From: Bacillota bacterium | GTDB lineage: Bacteria; Bacillota; Clostridia; Lachnospirales; Lachnospiraceae | Direction of reading: 5' to 3' | Length of the DNA: 64,000 bases | NCBI GenBank assembly: GCA_023439505.1 | Contig: JAEXNR010000021.1 | Coordinates: 124,001-188,000 of the forward strand | In this document: one piece after another, positions 43,759 through 53,021 of the stretch | Layout of the letters: every line of letters begins with the position of its first letter | Numbering within the stretch: the first letter of the stretch is position 1 | Made by a program: the position numbers and the translations under genes | Notes under the pieces: model-generated | What the model saw: only the letters and a program-made list of their open reading frames with translations | Told to the model about the DNA's origin: nothing | Databases searched by the model: none

Positions 43759-44847
43759 TCATCTAGTATAACTAACATTTCCATCATATCCAATACCTAA
43801 TGGCAATTTGACAATAAAAACACTACCTTTCCCAATCTCGCTTTGTACCTCAATTGTTCCTTCACATAGTTCTGTAATTTTCTTAACCAAGGTCAAACCC
43901 AATCCATTTCCTGCTAACGAATGGGAGGTATCTCCCTGAAAGAATTTGTCAAATATATGAAGTTTGGTTTCATCATCCATTCCACATCCGCTATCTTCAA
44001 GCCGTAGGATTGCCTTTTGTCCGCACCGCCATAGACCTACTTTTATTACTCCACCAGAGTTTGTGAACTTAATTGCATTGTCAAGAAGATTGACCCAAAT
44101 CTGATGGATTAGATTTTTTTCTCCAAGTATTTCAATTCCATCTTCCAGTCTAATATCAATGTGAAGATTTTTATTGCTCCACTTTGGCTCTAACATTACG
44201 ATTACAAGTCTAATTTGCTCATCTAAACAGAAGATTGTTCTTTCTCTTATAATCTCTGTGCTTTCTATTTTTGACAGGTTAAGAACATTAGTGGAAAGAT
44301 GAACAAGCCGCTCTGATTCCTGCACGATTATAGTCAAATATTCCTGCGTTTCTTCATCGCTAGCATCACCTGCCTGCAATAGTTTGGCGAATCCACTAAT
44401 CGAAGTAATCGGTGTTTTGAACTCATGGGAGAAGTTTCTCACAAAGTCGTTTCGTAAGGTTTCGATACCTTTCAACTCCTGCACCATCTGATTGAAACTC
44501 CCGGCAAGCGCATCCAATTCAAAAACAAAGCTGCCATTTACCATAACCGAGAAATTACCTTGCGATACGCTTTCGGTGGCTTTCATCATATCTCTGATTG
44601 GCTTAACAGATCGCCGACTTAATAATGTTGCTATTACCACACCCAAAAAAATACTGATATATACCATTATGGAAATTGCTCGGATTGGGCTTGCACTACC
44701 TTCTAAATCTATGATTCCTAATTTGATTAACAAATAAGCAATCAAGCCGGCCGATAAAATGGATAAAAGCATAACAAGAAAAACCAAGGCCACCAAGGAA
44801 ACTGCAAGACTAATTTTCGGGGGGAAACTCTTTTTTATTTGCTTCAT
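43759..44847 (-). CDS. Sensor histidine kinase (second system)
   Basis: 362 residues. Two membrane helices close together (SLAVSLVALVFLVMLLSILS; SIMVYISIFLGVVIATLL), so little extracellular sensing domain; this is the intramembrane-sensing shape seen with ABC exporters. HAMP, then phospho-acceptor FSHEFKTPITSISGFAKLL, N box IWVNLLDNAIKFT, DSGCGM, and GNGLGLTLVKKI. Its ATG overlaps the regulator stop (ATGA). Confidence 0.92.
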   Translation of the reverse strand: MKQIKKSFPPKISLAVSLVALVFLVMLLSILSAGLIAYLLIKLGIIDLEGSASPIRAISIMVYISIFLGVVIATLLSRRSVKPIRDMMKATESVSQGNFSVMVNGSFVFELDALAGSFNQMVQELKGIETLRNDFVRNFSHEFKTPITSISGFAKLLQAGDASDEETQEYLTIIVQESERLVHLSTNVLNLSKIESTEIIRERTIFCLDEQIRLVIVMLEPKWSNKNLHIDIRLEDGIEILGEKNLIHQIWVNLLDNAIKFTNSGGVIKVGLWRCGQKAILRLEDSGCGMDDETKLHIFDKFFQGDTSHSLAGNGLGLTLVKKITELCEGTIEVQSEIGKGSVFIVKLPLGIGYDGNVSYTR

Positions 44848-45518
44848 ATGCGCCTCCCTATTTTATAACCTAAGCCGCGTACAGTGACAATTTCAAAATC
44901 TGGATTGTCTCTAATTTTATCCCGTAATCTGTTTATATGAACATTTAAGGTATGCTCGTCCGTTTCAGTCTCCAATCCCCAAAATTCGTCCATAAGTTGA
45001 TTGCGCGTGAAAATCATGTTGGGATAACTCATGAGCTTAAAAAGAAGTTGGAATTCTTTCTTTGGCAAAACATGTTGTGTACTTTTCCACGAAACAGTAA
45101 GCGTATTGTAATCCGCAATGGTTTCACCCAGGACAACTCTGTGTTCGTTGGCTATTTGTGCTCGACGTAAAATTGCTTTTACTCGGAATAGCATTTCTTG
45201 TTCATCAAAAGGTTTCGTCATATAATCATCCGTTCCGACGAGAAAACCCTTATGCTTGTCCTTAATCTCCTGATTGGCAGTTACCATCAGTATTGGAATA
45301 TTCTCTCCCACACCGCGTAATTGCGCACAAAATTCATAACCATCCATGCGCGGCATCATCAAATCCAAAACAATCAAATCAAATTGCTGTGTTTCCATCC
45401 TGTCAAGTGCCTCAATACCATCTTTTGCAGTGTATGCATTATATCCGCCGCGCTTAAGAACAGCGCACATTAGTTTTTGAGTATTTATATCATCTTCAAC
45501 AATTAAAATATCAAACAC
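44844..45518 (-). CDS. OmpR-family response regulator (second system)
   Basis: 224 residues, GTG start with GGAGGTGA. Receiver: ILIVEDDINTQKLM, phospho-Asp in LIVLDLMMPRMDG, MTKPFDEQEM; C-terminal winged helix LPKKEFQLLFKLM...DEHTLNVHINRLRDKIRDN and VRGLGYKIG. Divergent from the ABC genes, with direct and inverted repeats in between that suit OmpR-type binding. Confidence 0.94.
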   Translation of the reverse strand: MFDILIVEDDINTQKLMCAVLKRGGYNAYTAKDGIEALDRMETQQFDLIVLDLMMPRMDGYEFCAQLRGVGENIPILMVTANQEIKDKHKGFLVGTDDYMTKPFDEQEMLFRVKAILRRAQIANEHRVVLGETIADYNTLTVSWKSTQHVLPKKEFQLLFKLMSYPNMIFTRNQLMDEFWGLETETDEHTLNVHINRLRDKIRDNPDFEIVTVRGLGYKIGRRI

Positions 45519-45561
45519 TATAGGTCACCTCCATGATAAATATTATATCACCTTAAAAGTA

Positions 45562-45611
45562 AACTGAATATCAACTATATTTTGAGTAAAAGTTGATGTT
45601 CAGTTGATGTT
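45562..45611. promoter_or_regulatory. Response-regulator binding repeats between divergent genes
   Basis: AACTGAATATCAACT (45562-45576) faces AGTTGATGTTCAGTT (45591-45605) with one mismatch, and AGTTGATGTT recurs at 45602-45611, an 11-base (one helical turn) direct repeat. This is the pattern bound by OmpR-family dimers. It sits between the regulator gene and the ABC genes. Confidence 0.7.
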
Positions 45612-45682
45612 TTCAAATTAAAGTTCAGTATAGCGTTAATTCATATAAAAACGCTTAAGAAATTCATAAAGGAGTGTTTGAA

Positions 45683-46627
45683 ATGGAAAAATTAAGTAGT
45701 GACGGCTCCGCTGCAATACAGCTGAATAGTCTCACAAAAAATTTTGGTGATTATCGTGCCGTTAGCGATCTTTCACTTGAGGTAAATGGCGGCGAAATAT
45801 TCGGGTTTCTTGGTTTGAATGGTGCAGGCAAATCAACAACAATTAAAATGATGCTTTCACTTCTAACCCCCTCGTCTGGTAGTGTCTATATGATGGGAAA
45901 CAAGGTTAACTCAGTTAGTCACAAGTTATGGGAGCAAGTTGGATATTTGGAGGAAGCAACTTATTATCCAGGACTTACTGTAATAGAGAATTTAGATATT
46001 GCCCGCAGGATGCAAATGATATCTGACCGCCACTCCATTACCCGTGTGATACAAAAGCTCGGTTTAGAGCCTCATAAAAATAAGAAAGCGAAAAATCTTT
46101 CTTTGGGAAACAAGCAGCGGCTAGGGTTAGCGAAAGCAATGATTCACAATCCGAAGATTTTGATTTTGGATGAACCGATCAACGGCCTTGATCCTGCTGG
46201 TGTTGTGGAAATCAGAGAAATGCTTTTCGATTTATCCAGAAATTTTGGAGTTACTGTTTTTATATCCAGCCACCAACTGGAGGAGCTTTCCAAGCTGGTT
46301 GATCGAATTGGCATCGTCCATGAGGGGCGGTTAATTCAGGAGATCAAAATGACGCATCTAGATCAGTCTTTAAAAAAACATTTGGTTCTGGACGGTCGTG
46401 ATAAAAATACAATGAAACATATACTCACAGAACACGGATATTGCTTTGAGGAAAACACAGATGGGCGCTTGTTGCTTATCGAAGACTCTGCAACTGAAAA
46501 GCCTGAAAGAATAGCTGATTTGCTGGTTCGTTTTGGACAGCCCCCAACACAACTGAACATCGTAACCGAAGATTTGGAAGGTTATTTTTTACGGATCATT
46601 CAAAGTACAAGGAGGATACACGAATGA
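45683..46627 (+). CDS. ABC exporter ATP-binding protein (BcrA type)
   Basis: 314 residues from the ATG 45683 with AAAGGAG; a GTG three codons earlier overlaps that site. Walker A GLNGAGKST, Q-loop VGYLEEATYYPGLT, signature NLSLGNKQRLGLAKAM, Walker B ILILDEPINGLDP, switch SSHQLEE. C-terminal domain about 80 residues. It resembles the ATPases of bacitracin and lantibiotic export systems. Overlaps the permease start by four bases, and is controlled by the divergent two-component system by inference. Confidence 0.93.
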   Translation: MEKLSSDGSAAIQLNSLTKNFGDYRAVSDLSLEVNGGEIFGFLGLNGAGKSTTIKMMLSLLTPSSGSVYMMGNKVNSVSHKLWEQVGYLEEATYYPGLTVIENLDIARRMQMISDRHSITRVIQKLGLEPHKNKKAKNLSLGNKQRLGLAKAMIHNPKILILDEPINGLDPAGVVEIREMLFDLSRNFGVTVFISSHQLEELSKLVDRIGIVHEGRLIQEIKMTHLDQSLKKHLVLDGRDKNTMKHILTEHGYCFEENTDGRLLLIEDSATEKPERIADLLVRFGQPPTQLNIVTEDLEGYFLRIIQSTRRIHE

Positions 46628-47334
46628 AAATATTGTCATTTATACATTGCGAAGCCCTTAAAGTATTGCGTTCAAGTGTTTTTTGGATTGTTATTGTTGC
46701 TTTTGCAACTATGCCAATTATGCTCGGTTTCGTAACATATATCAATGGTGCCGGTACCGGATGGGAACCTTATTTATCCGATTTACTTGGTTCAATCACC
46801 GCTGTTTTGGTGATTGGCTTCTCTTTCACCGCATGTTGGGTTTTCGGACGGGAATATACAGATAAAACAATCAGTGAATTGCTTGTGAAACCGGTATCTA
46901 AACTTTATGTGATACTTTCAAAGTTCATTATAATTTTTCTTTGGGATATATTGATGGCCTTTTTCATGTTCGCAGTTGTATTTATTATGGGTATTTTGAT
47001 TGGACTTAATGGCGGGACATGGCTGCTTATTATGAATAGCTTTCTTATCTTTATGATAACATCACTGCTGACTATGGTTGTCAGTACAATAAGTGCCCTG
47101 CTGGCAAATGTCAGTAAGGGATATTTAGCTCCTATTGGCCTCGCATTCCTAATTGTGGTCATTTCCAATGTTATATCTCAGGCTGGGCTTGCCGCTTACT
47201 TTCCTTGGACAATTCCCGCATTATTTATTTCAAATGTCCCTCTTGGTATCGCCAGCTTCGCCATACTTGCTATTACAGGAATAACTGGCTTTCTTGGAAC
47301 AGTCGCATGGTGGAGGTTTGCTGAACAGCAATAG
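46624..47334 (+). CDS. ABC-2-type exporter permease (BcrB type)
   Basis: 236 residues, six membrane helices (FWIVIVAFATMPIMLGFV; AVLVIGFSFTACWVFG; ILMAFFMFAVVFIMGILIG; MITSLLTMVVSTISAL; IGLAFLIVVISNVIS; ASFAILAITGITGFLGT), with the conserved cytoplasmic GREYTDKTISELLVKPVSK after helix 2. Its ATG overlaps the ATPase stop. Works with the preceding ATPase as one exporter. Confidence 0.92.
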   Translation: MKILSFIHCEALKVLRSSVFWIVIVAFATMPIMLGFVTYINGAGTGWEPYLSDLLGSITAVLVIGFSFTACWVFGREYTDKTISELLVKPVSKLYVILSKFIIIFLWDILMAFFMFAVVFIMGILIGLNGGTWLLIMNSFLIFMITSLLTMVVSTISALLANVSKGYLAPIGLAFLIVVISNVISQAGLAAYFPWTIPALFISNVPLGIASFAILAITGITGFLGTVAWWRFAEQQ

Positions 47335-47344
47335 GTTTAATTAT

Positions 47345-47400
47345 GCTCCTCTGTTATATGCAGTGCGGTTTGAGACCCACACCTATTATAACAGAGGAGC
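47345..47400. repeat. Perfect 14-base inverted repeat with structured loop
   Basis: GCTCCTCTGTTATA and TATAACAGAGGAGC around a 28-base loop, 10 bases after the permease stop. No T-run follows, so it may be a stabilising hairpin or a weak terminator. Confidence 0.6.
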
Positions 47401-47472
47401 TGATAGCGTCTTCATAAAAAATTATGTTTCTTTTTATGCCGATGTCCTCACTGTTTTCTTTTTTGTTACTTA

Positions 47473-47682
47473 TCAATTCTTATGCTTATCAATAAATTTG
47501 TTTGCTTTCTCTGCTGCTTTTTCTTTCAGTGATTCTCCTAATTCAGAAGCTGCTTCTGACAATTCTCCTCGTTTTTTTTGGAGCTTTCCCTCCAGTTCAA
47601 GCTGTTCTGAGCCTAACATTTGCCCTGCACCTTCTTTTATGGAACCTGTTAATTTATCTAGCTTGTTATTTGCATTTTTCAT
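47473..47682 (-). CDS. CsbD-like small stress protein
   Basis: 69 residues from the ATG with AAGGAG (the frame opens to 47772). NKLDKLTGSIKEGAGQMLG and KGELSEAASELGESLKEKA-type heptads are the CsbD family pattern: a short, charged, helical, probably disordered protein induced by general stress in other Firmicutes. Function unknown. Sits between the exporter and the nucleoside operon. Confidence 0.85.
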   Translation of the reverse strand: MKNANNKLDKLTGSIKEGAGQMLGSEQLELEGKLQKKRGELSEAASELGESLKEKAAEKANKFIDKHKN

Positions 47683-47852
47683 GTGATAATCTCCTTGCTT
47701 AAATTTTGACGATAAAATCAACTTCAAAGTAATCTCTGCTTTTATAGCAATTGACTCTTTCACAGGATTCACCTATCATTATCTATTTCTTTCATCATTT
47801 TTATTCAATCAGCAAATGATAACGCAAATAATTCATCCGGACTATGGTTGTC

Positions 47853-49136
47853 TTAGTAACGTATCCGATTGATAATTTCATTTGCTTTATCATAGATTTC
47901 TTCCGGAACAGCTCCAATATAAAAATTACCGTCTTCATACAGGATCTTACCATTTATCATGGTCATCTTAACATTTTGTTTACTTCCACTGTAGACAATA
48001 TTTTTTGTAATATTATTGATTGGCTGCATATTCGGTTGATGTAAATCAATCATGATAATATCTGCATACTTACCAACTTCTAAGGTATCGCAATTCTCCA
48101 ATCCCATCGCCTTAGCACCACCAACAGTTGCCATATATAAGACCTGATTCGCATCTAGTGCAGAAGCGTCCATGGAATACAATTTGGCAAGTCCTGTAAC
48201 CAAAAACATTTCACGAAACATATCCAGACAGTTATTACTTGCCGGTCCATCGGTACCAATGGCTACATTAATGCCAAGGTCCATCATCTTTTGAATTGGT
48301 GCAATTCCACTCGCCAGTTTTGTATTGGAAGCCGGATTCGTTACAACAGATAAATTCTTCTCCTTAAATAGGTTCAAATCTTGATCTGTCATATGGACGC
48401 AATGATATCCACCACCGCCATAGTCATATATCCCTAGGCTATCCAGAAATTGCGTCGGGGTTTTTCCATGTCGTTCGATACACTGCCGGACTTCTAAAGC
48501 ACTTTCTGAATTATGCGTATACACCGGCGCTTTATATTTCTTAGCTAAAGATGCCAGCTTTCTTAGTAATTCTTCTGATGATGTATATTCAGCATGAAAG
48601 CCCAGGACAAAGCTTATTAAATCACTTTCCTGATTCCATTTCTTATACCAGTTCTCAATTTCTTCTATCGATTGAGAAAAATTACTTAATCCGCCTACCA
48701 TAACTGTTCGAAAGCCACAATCAATCGATGCCTTGGCAATGGTATCCGGCGTTATATACATATCAAAATTAGCTGTTACGCCACTGGTTAGATATTCCAT
48801 AATGGCTAATTTTGATAAATGATAGATATCTTCTTCATCTATTTTAGCCTCCATTGGAAATACCTGCCGGGTAAGCCACTCCAATAATGGCAGGTCATCC
48901 GCGTAGGAACGGAGAAATGTCATTGCCGAATGGGTATGGGCATTCTTAAACCCGGGCATTATCAGATTCCCCTTACCATCCATCTGACGATCCCAGCTAA
49001 CCTGATTGACTTCCTCCATGCTTTTACTTTCGCCGATATAGGTAATCACTTTGCCTTCAACCCAAAGTTCTCCCTCATTTATTTGAAAATCGTGTGCCAT
49101 CGTCAATACCTTAACATTGTAAAATCTTATATTCAT
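47853..49136 (-). CDS. Amidohydrolase, nucleoside/SAH/MTA deaminase type
   Basis: 427 residues. Metal-dependent deaminase of the ATZ/TRZ group: HTHSAMTFLRSYADDLPLLEWL (first two His ligands), FHAEYTSS (third), CVHMTD and IGTDGPASNN (catalytic-site Asp). The family deaminates S-adenosylhomocysteine, methylthioadenosine, 5'-deoxyadenosine or adenosine. Last gene of the nucleoside operon, 49 bases after the permease stop, so it would turn an imported adenosine analogue into its inosine form for the phosphorylase. No signal peptide. Confidence 0.88.
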   Translation of the reverse strand: MNIRFYNVKVLTMAHDFQINEGELWVEGKVITYIGESKSMEEVNQVSWDRQMDGKGNLIMPGFKNAHTHSAMTFLRSYADDLPLLEWLTRQVFPMEAKIDEEDIYHLSKLAIMEYLTSGVTANFDMYITPDTIAKASIDCGFRTVMVGGLSNFSQSIEEIENWYKKWNQESDLISFVLGFHAEYTSSEELLRKLASLAKKYKAPVYTHNSESALEVRQCIERHGKTPTQFLDSLGIYDYGGGGYHCVHMTDQDLNLFKEKNLSVVTNPASNTKLASGIAPIQKMMDLGINVAIGTDGPASNNCLDMFREMFLVTGLAKLYSMDASALDANQVLYMATVGGAKAMGLENCDTLEVGKYADIIMIDLHQPNMQPINNITKNIVYSGSKQNVKMTMINGKILYEDGNFYIGAVPEEIYDKANEIINRIRY

Positions 49137-49185
49137 AAGCAGTTCTCCTATCTATTATCCTGATACCACAGACATTGCGAGTTAT

Positions 49186-50145
49186 TTATCTTTTTCCCTT
49201 ATCATAGATTTCTCCCAGTGCTCTTGGCGCTCTATTATGTTTGGAGAAGAATATTAATAACAAAAGCGTCAGCACATAAGGTAATATCATGATCAAATCC
49301 GAATAACTGCTCGGCATCTTAAGGATCTGCACGATTCGATATCCACCTGATTTTGCAAATCCGAACAGTAAACATGCCCCTAGTGTAGGCAGTATCTTCC
49401 AGTTGCCAAATATTAATCCGGCAATGGCTAAATATCCATAGCCCATATAAATACTTGAGGAAAAATTAGCTGATATGGAATACGCAAAACTAATACCCGC
49501 AAGACCCGATAATCCTCCTGATACCATAACGGCAATTAACCTGACTTTTCCAACTGAAATACCCACGGAATCTATCGCATGGGGATTATCCCCACAAGCA
49601 CGAAGATGCAGGCCATATTTTGTTTTATACAATACATACCATGCGATGAATGCTACAACTACAATGATAATTTCAAATGGATATATGTTTTTAAAGATAG
49701 CACCCAAGATCGGAATCTCAGATACTCCCGGTACGGTATATCTCTTTGACACACCAAGTACAAATTTATCGGAAGCTGCACCGAATACCCTTTTATTTAT
49801 CAATTTCGTTAAAAATGCTGTTAGGGCCATCGCTAAAATGTTAATTACGACACCGCTGATTACTTGATTCGATTTGTATTTTATACATAATAAAGCATGA
49901 ACCAAAGAGTATAGAACGCCCCCCAAAACAGCACAGAGGATAGCAGCATAATAAGGAATTTGGGAATTGGTTGTGGCATGGCTCATAATCAATACCGCAG
50001 TTAATGCTCCTGTAAAAGCACCAAATCCTTGTAATCCTTCCAATGCAAGGTTCGTTATACCGCTCTTTTCGCTATAGATACCGCCAATTGCCATAATGAA
50101 TAGAGGTAAGGCAAAGGATAAACCATCGATAATTATTGTTTCCAT
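49186..50145 (-). CDS. Nucleoside ABC importer permease (second subunit)
   Basis: 319 residues, eight to ten helices. Matches the BMP-type (NupQ/YufQ, RbsC-like) permeases: IGGIYSEKSGITNLALEGLQ at the start, CAVLGGVLYSLVHALLCIKYKSNQVISGVVIN, and the ATPase-contact region LRACGDNPHAIDSVGISVGKVR. Its ATG shares a base with the stop of the first permease gene (TAATG). Confidence 0.93.
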   Translation of the reverse strand: METIIIDGLSFALPLFIMAIGGIYSEKSGITNLALEGLQGFGAFTGALTAVLIMSHATTNSQIPYYAAILCAVLGGVLYSLVHALLCIKYKSNQVISGVVINILAMALTAFLTKLINKRVFGAASDKFVLGVSKRYTVPGVSEIPILGAIFKNIYPFEIIIVVVAFIAWYVLYKTKYGLHLRACGDNPHAIDSVGISVGKVRLIAVMVSGGLSGLAGISFAYSISANFSSSIYMGYGYLAIAGLIFGNWKILPTLGACLLFGFAKSGGYRIVQILKMPSSYSDLIMILPYVLTLLLLIFFSKHNRAPRALGEIYDKGKR

Positions 50146-51287
50146 TATTTTTTCTCCTTTCCTTCCTTGAGGTTGTTCTTTGTCTCTCCCACTTTATATC
50201 TGATATATGCACCACAGGCATTGAATAGTAATATGATTCCGGTGATAACTGATGTAATTTCTGCTTCGAGTCCTGCTGTCGAACTCATATAAGTACTGCC
50301 CTTGCTAATAATCGTAATTAGCAGGGAAGAGAATATGATTCCAATCGGATTACTATTGCCTAATAAGGAAACTGCAATGGCATCAAATCCTACACTGCTT
50401 AATACTTTAGGTTGTATGGATCCATAATAACCAAGATAGTACGTGACTCCTGCTAAGCCGGCTAATCCCCCTGATATAATCATTGTTGTTACCATTTTTC
50501 TTCCCACATTGATTCCTGCATATTTGGCCGCAGTTTGACTGGCCCCGACTGCTTTCAATTCAAAACCGGCTGTGGTTCGGTCAATTAAGAACTTAACAGC
50601 AAAGGCGGCGATCAAAGCAAGTATAATTCCAAGCGGAATATCCATCTTTAAATCCATAACCATCGTATCCGTAAGCGTCAGTCTTGCCGCACTATTAACC
50701 AGTTTGGATTGTCTTGATACCGGATCCACATAGAATGTATTAATCAGGAAGCTGATTACATATTGGGCAATGTAGTTAATCATGATAGAAGAAACTACTT
50801 CGTTTATATTAAATTTATACTTTAGCCAGCCAATTAACCCTCCTACAAAAGCTCCGGCGACGATTCCAATCAGTAATACCAGTGGTTTGGCAACGATACT
50901 ATTTAGAGGACTATATCCTACAATGATAGTTGTAACAAAGCCTGCCGTTAACATCTGTCCGGATACACCGATATTAAATAAACCCGCTTTTAATGCCACT
51001 GCCACTGATAAGGAAGCAAATAACATAGGTGTCAGCGCATTTAAATAACTTGTAAAATCAGTTAACATGCTTTTGTGTCCGGCATAAGATGGTTTTGGCA
51101 TAAAGCCGGAACCTTGAAGCAGGTTTTGGTAGGCTCTTAGTGGGTTTTTACCCAATAAGCCAATTACGATTGCTCCAACAATTAAGCTGACAACAATCGA
51201 AAACAAAGGTATAGTTATAAACTGTCTCTTTTCATTTCCAAGAATTTTTACAGTTAACTTTTGTAAGAAATTTTTAATTTGCTTCAT
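50145..51287 (-). CDS. Nucleoside ABC importer permease (first subunit)
   Basis: 380 residues, NupP/YufP type. Longer N-terminus with the helix IPLFSIVVSLIVGAIVIGLL, AGLFNIGVSGQMLTAGF, KYKFNINEVVSSIMINYIAQY, and contact loop FELKAVGASQTAAKYAGINVGRK. The ATG overlaps the ATPase stop by four bases. Pairs with the following permease as a heterodimer. Confidence 0.93.
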   Translation of the reverse strand: MKQIKNFLQKLTVKILGNEKRQFITIPLFSIVVSLIVGAIVIGLLGKNPLRAYQNLLQGSGFMPKPSYAGHKSMLTDFTSYLNALTPMLFASLSVAVALKAGLFNIGVSGQMLTAGFVTTIIVGYSPLNSIVAKPLVLLIGIVAGAFVGGLIGWLKYKFNINEVVSSIMINYIAQYVISFLINTFYVDPVSRQSKLVNSAARLTLTDTMVMDLKMDIPLGIILALIAAFAVKFLIDRTTAGFELKAVGASQTAAKYAGINVGRKMVTTMIISGGLAGLAGVTYYLGYYGSIQPKVLSSVGFDAIAVSLLGNSNPIGIIFSSLLITIISKGSTYMSSTAGLEAEITSVITGIILLFNACGAYIRYKVGETKNNLKEGKEKK

Positions 51288-52816
51288 CCTTTCTTTACCC
51301 CCATCATAAACTGTCCGACTTCATTGGTTGTTACTGTATTCGCAGCAGCGATTTTTTGTATTTTACCATTGTATATAACCGCTATGGTGTCGGCACAATT
51401 CATGATTTCATCCAATTCCAGAGAAACCAATAAAATTGCCTTGCCTTTATCTCTTTCTGCAATAATCTGTTTATGGATATTCTCAATGGCGCCGATATCT
51501 AATCCTCTGGTGGGCTGCACAAATATCATAAGAGGTGATTGTAATTCGATTTCTCTCGCAATAATCGCTTTTTGCTGATTACCTCCACTCATCGAACGAG
51601 CCAGCGTTTTATTTCCTTGTGCACTTCTTATATCATATTTGTCAATTAATTTTGAGCTATAGTCTGAAAACGCCTCTCTGTTAAGAATTCCCTTTTTAGA
51701 GAAGGGTTCTTTATAATAATCCTTTAAAACAATATTATCTTCCAATGAAAAATCCATAACAAGTCCATAATGTTGTCGATCTTCCGGAATATAGGATATT
51801 CCCTCTAAGGTATGATTACGAATTGATTCATCGGTGATATCCTTCCCCTTAAATTTAATTGTTCCACTGCTTACTTTAGCAAGGCCTGCTACAGCATCTG
51901 CAATTTCAACTTGTCCATTCCCGGATACCCCTGCGATTGCGAATATTTCTCCCCCCCGTATGGAGAACGATACATCCTTTACGACCTCAAATTCATCGTG
52001 ATTCTTTACTGTCAGATGGTCAACCTCCAGTATTACCTCTCTAAAATTCGGTTCTTCTTTATTTGTTATAAAGGAAACCTCTCTGCCAACCATCAGATTA
52101 GCCATCGTTTTTGTTGAAGTAGCCGCTACCTCTAATACGTCTATTAATTTACCACGGCATAATACAGCACAACGATCTGCTACCTTCTTAATTTCTTCTA
52201 ATTTATGTGTAATTAAAACAATCGTTTTTCCATCATCTCTTAGACCTTGCATAATCTCTAACAGACGGTTAATTTCCTGTGGCGTCAGTACTGCTGTAGG
52301 TTCATCAAAAATAAGAATTTCTGCTTCACGATACAGCATCTTTAATATTTCCACACGTTGCTGCGTTGATACGTTTATGTCTTCAATTACTTTTTCAGGA
52401 TCAACTTCCAACCCATACTTTTGGGAAAGCTCAGCTATTTGCCTGTTTGCTTCTTTTATATCAACACAAGGCAAAAATCCAAATAATTTTTTTTGTATTT
52501 CTGCACCCATTATAATATTTTCAGCGATGGTATAATTCTCAACCAATTTAAAATGTTGATGTACCATCCCTATATTAAGTTTAGCGGCATAACTTGGAGA
52601 TGTGATTTTTTCCTTTTTACCACGGATATAAATTTCTCCTTGATCCGGTTCATACATACCGAATAACATACTCATTATCGTGGATTTACCCGCACCATTT
52701 TCTCCTAGCAGCGCAAATATCTCGCCTTTTTTTATTTGCAGAGTTACATCATCGTTGGCTATGATGCCTGGAAATTTTTTCGTAATATGTTTCATTTCAA
52801 CAATATATTCCGACAT
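51284..52816 (-). CDS. Nucleoside ABC importer ATPase, tandem-domain
   Basis: 510 residues from the ATG 52816 (GAGGA upstream; frame opens at 52843). Two nucleotide-binding domains in one chain: first with LLGENGAGKSTIMSMLFG and LIFDEPTAVLTPQE, second with the degenerate AIAGVSGNGQVEIADAVAG Walker region and MSGGNQQKAIIAREI. This RbsA/NupO architecture is standard for sugar and nucleoside importers with BMP proteins. Confidence 0.94.
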   Translation of the reverse strand: MSEYIVEMKHITKKFPGIIANDDVTLQIKKGEIFALLGENGAGKSTIMSMLFGMYEPDQGEIYIRGKKEKITSPSYAAKLNIGMVHQHFKLVENYTIAENIIMGAEIQKKLFGFLPCVDIKEANRQIAELSQKYGLEVDPEKVIEDINVSTQQRVEILKMLYREAEILIFDEPTAVLTPQEINRLLEIMQGLRDDGKTIVLITHKLEEIKKVADRCAVLCRGKLIDVLEVAATSTKTMANLMVGREVSFITNKEEPNFREVILEVDHLTVKNHDEFEVVKDVSFSIRGGEIFAIAGVSGNGQVEIADAVAGLAKVSSGTIKFKGKDITDESIRNHTLEGISYIPEDRQHYGLVMDFSLEDNIVLKDYYKEPFSKKGILNREAFSDYSSKLIDKYDIRSAQGNKTLARSMSGGNQQKAIIAREIELQSPLMIFVQPTRGLDIGAIENIHKQIIAERDKGKAILLVSLELDEIMNCADTIAVIYNGKIQKIAAANTVTTNEVGQFMMGVKKG

Positions 52817-52977
52817 AACGTCCTCACTTTCATTATAGAACATTTCATAAAGCTAACATGAATTTTATATACCATACAGTTATTCCAGGGGTATAACTGC
52901 TATTATTTCCCATTTATTGATTACCATTTACATTGATATACAAATGTTGATTCCTATTATAGATAACATTCAAATAC

Positions 52978-53007
52978 AAAAAGAGGCTGATTACACAGCC
53001 CCTTTTT
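52978..53007 (-). terminator. Terminator-like hairpin between BMP and ATPase genes
   Basis: On the minus strand AAAAAGGGGCTG, six-base loop, CAGCCTCTTTTT with one G-T wobble, ending in Ts. It lies just after the lipoprotein gene, so partial termination would yield more binding protein than importer. The 52817-52977 stretch shows no gene. Confidence 0.8.
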
Positions 53008-53021
53008 TGGTCAAAATCCGA

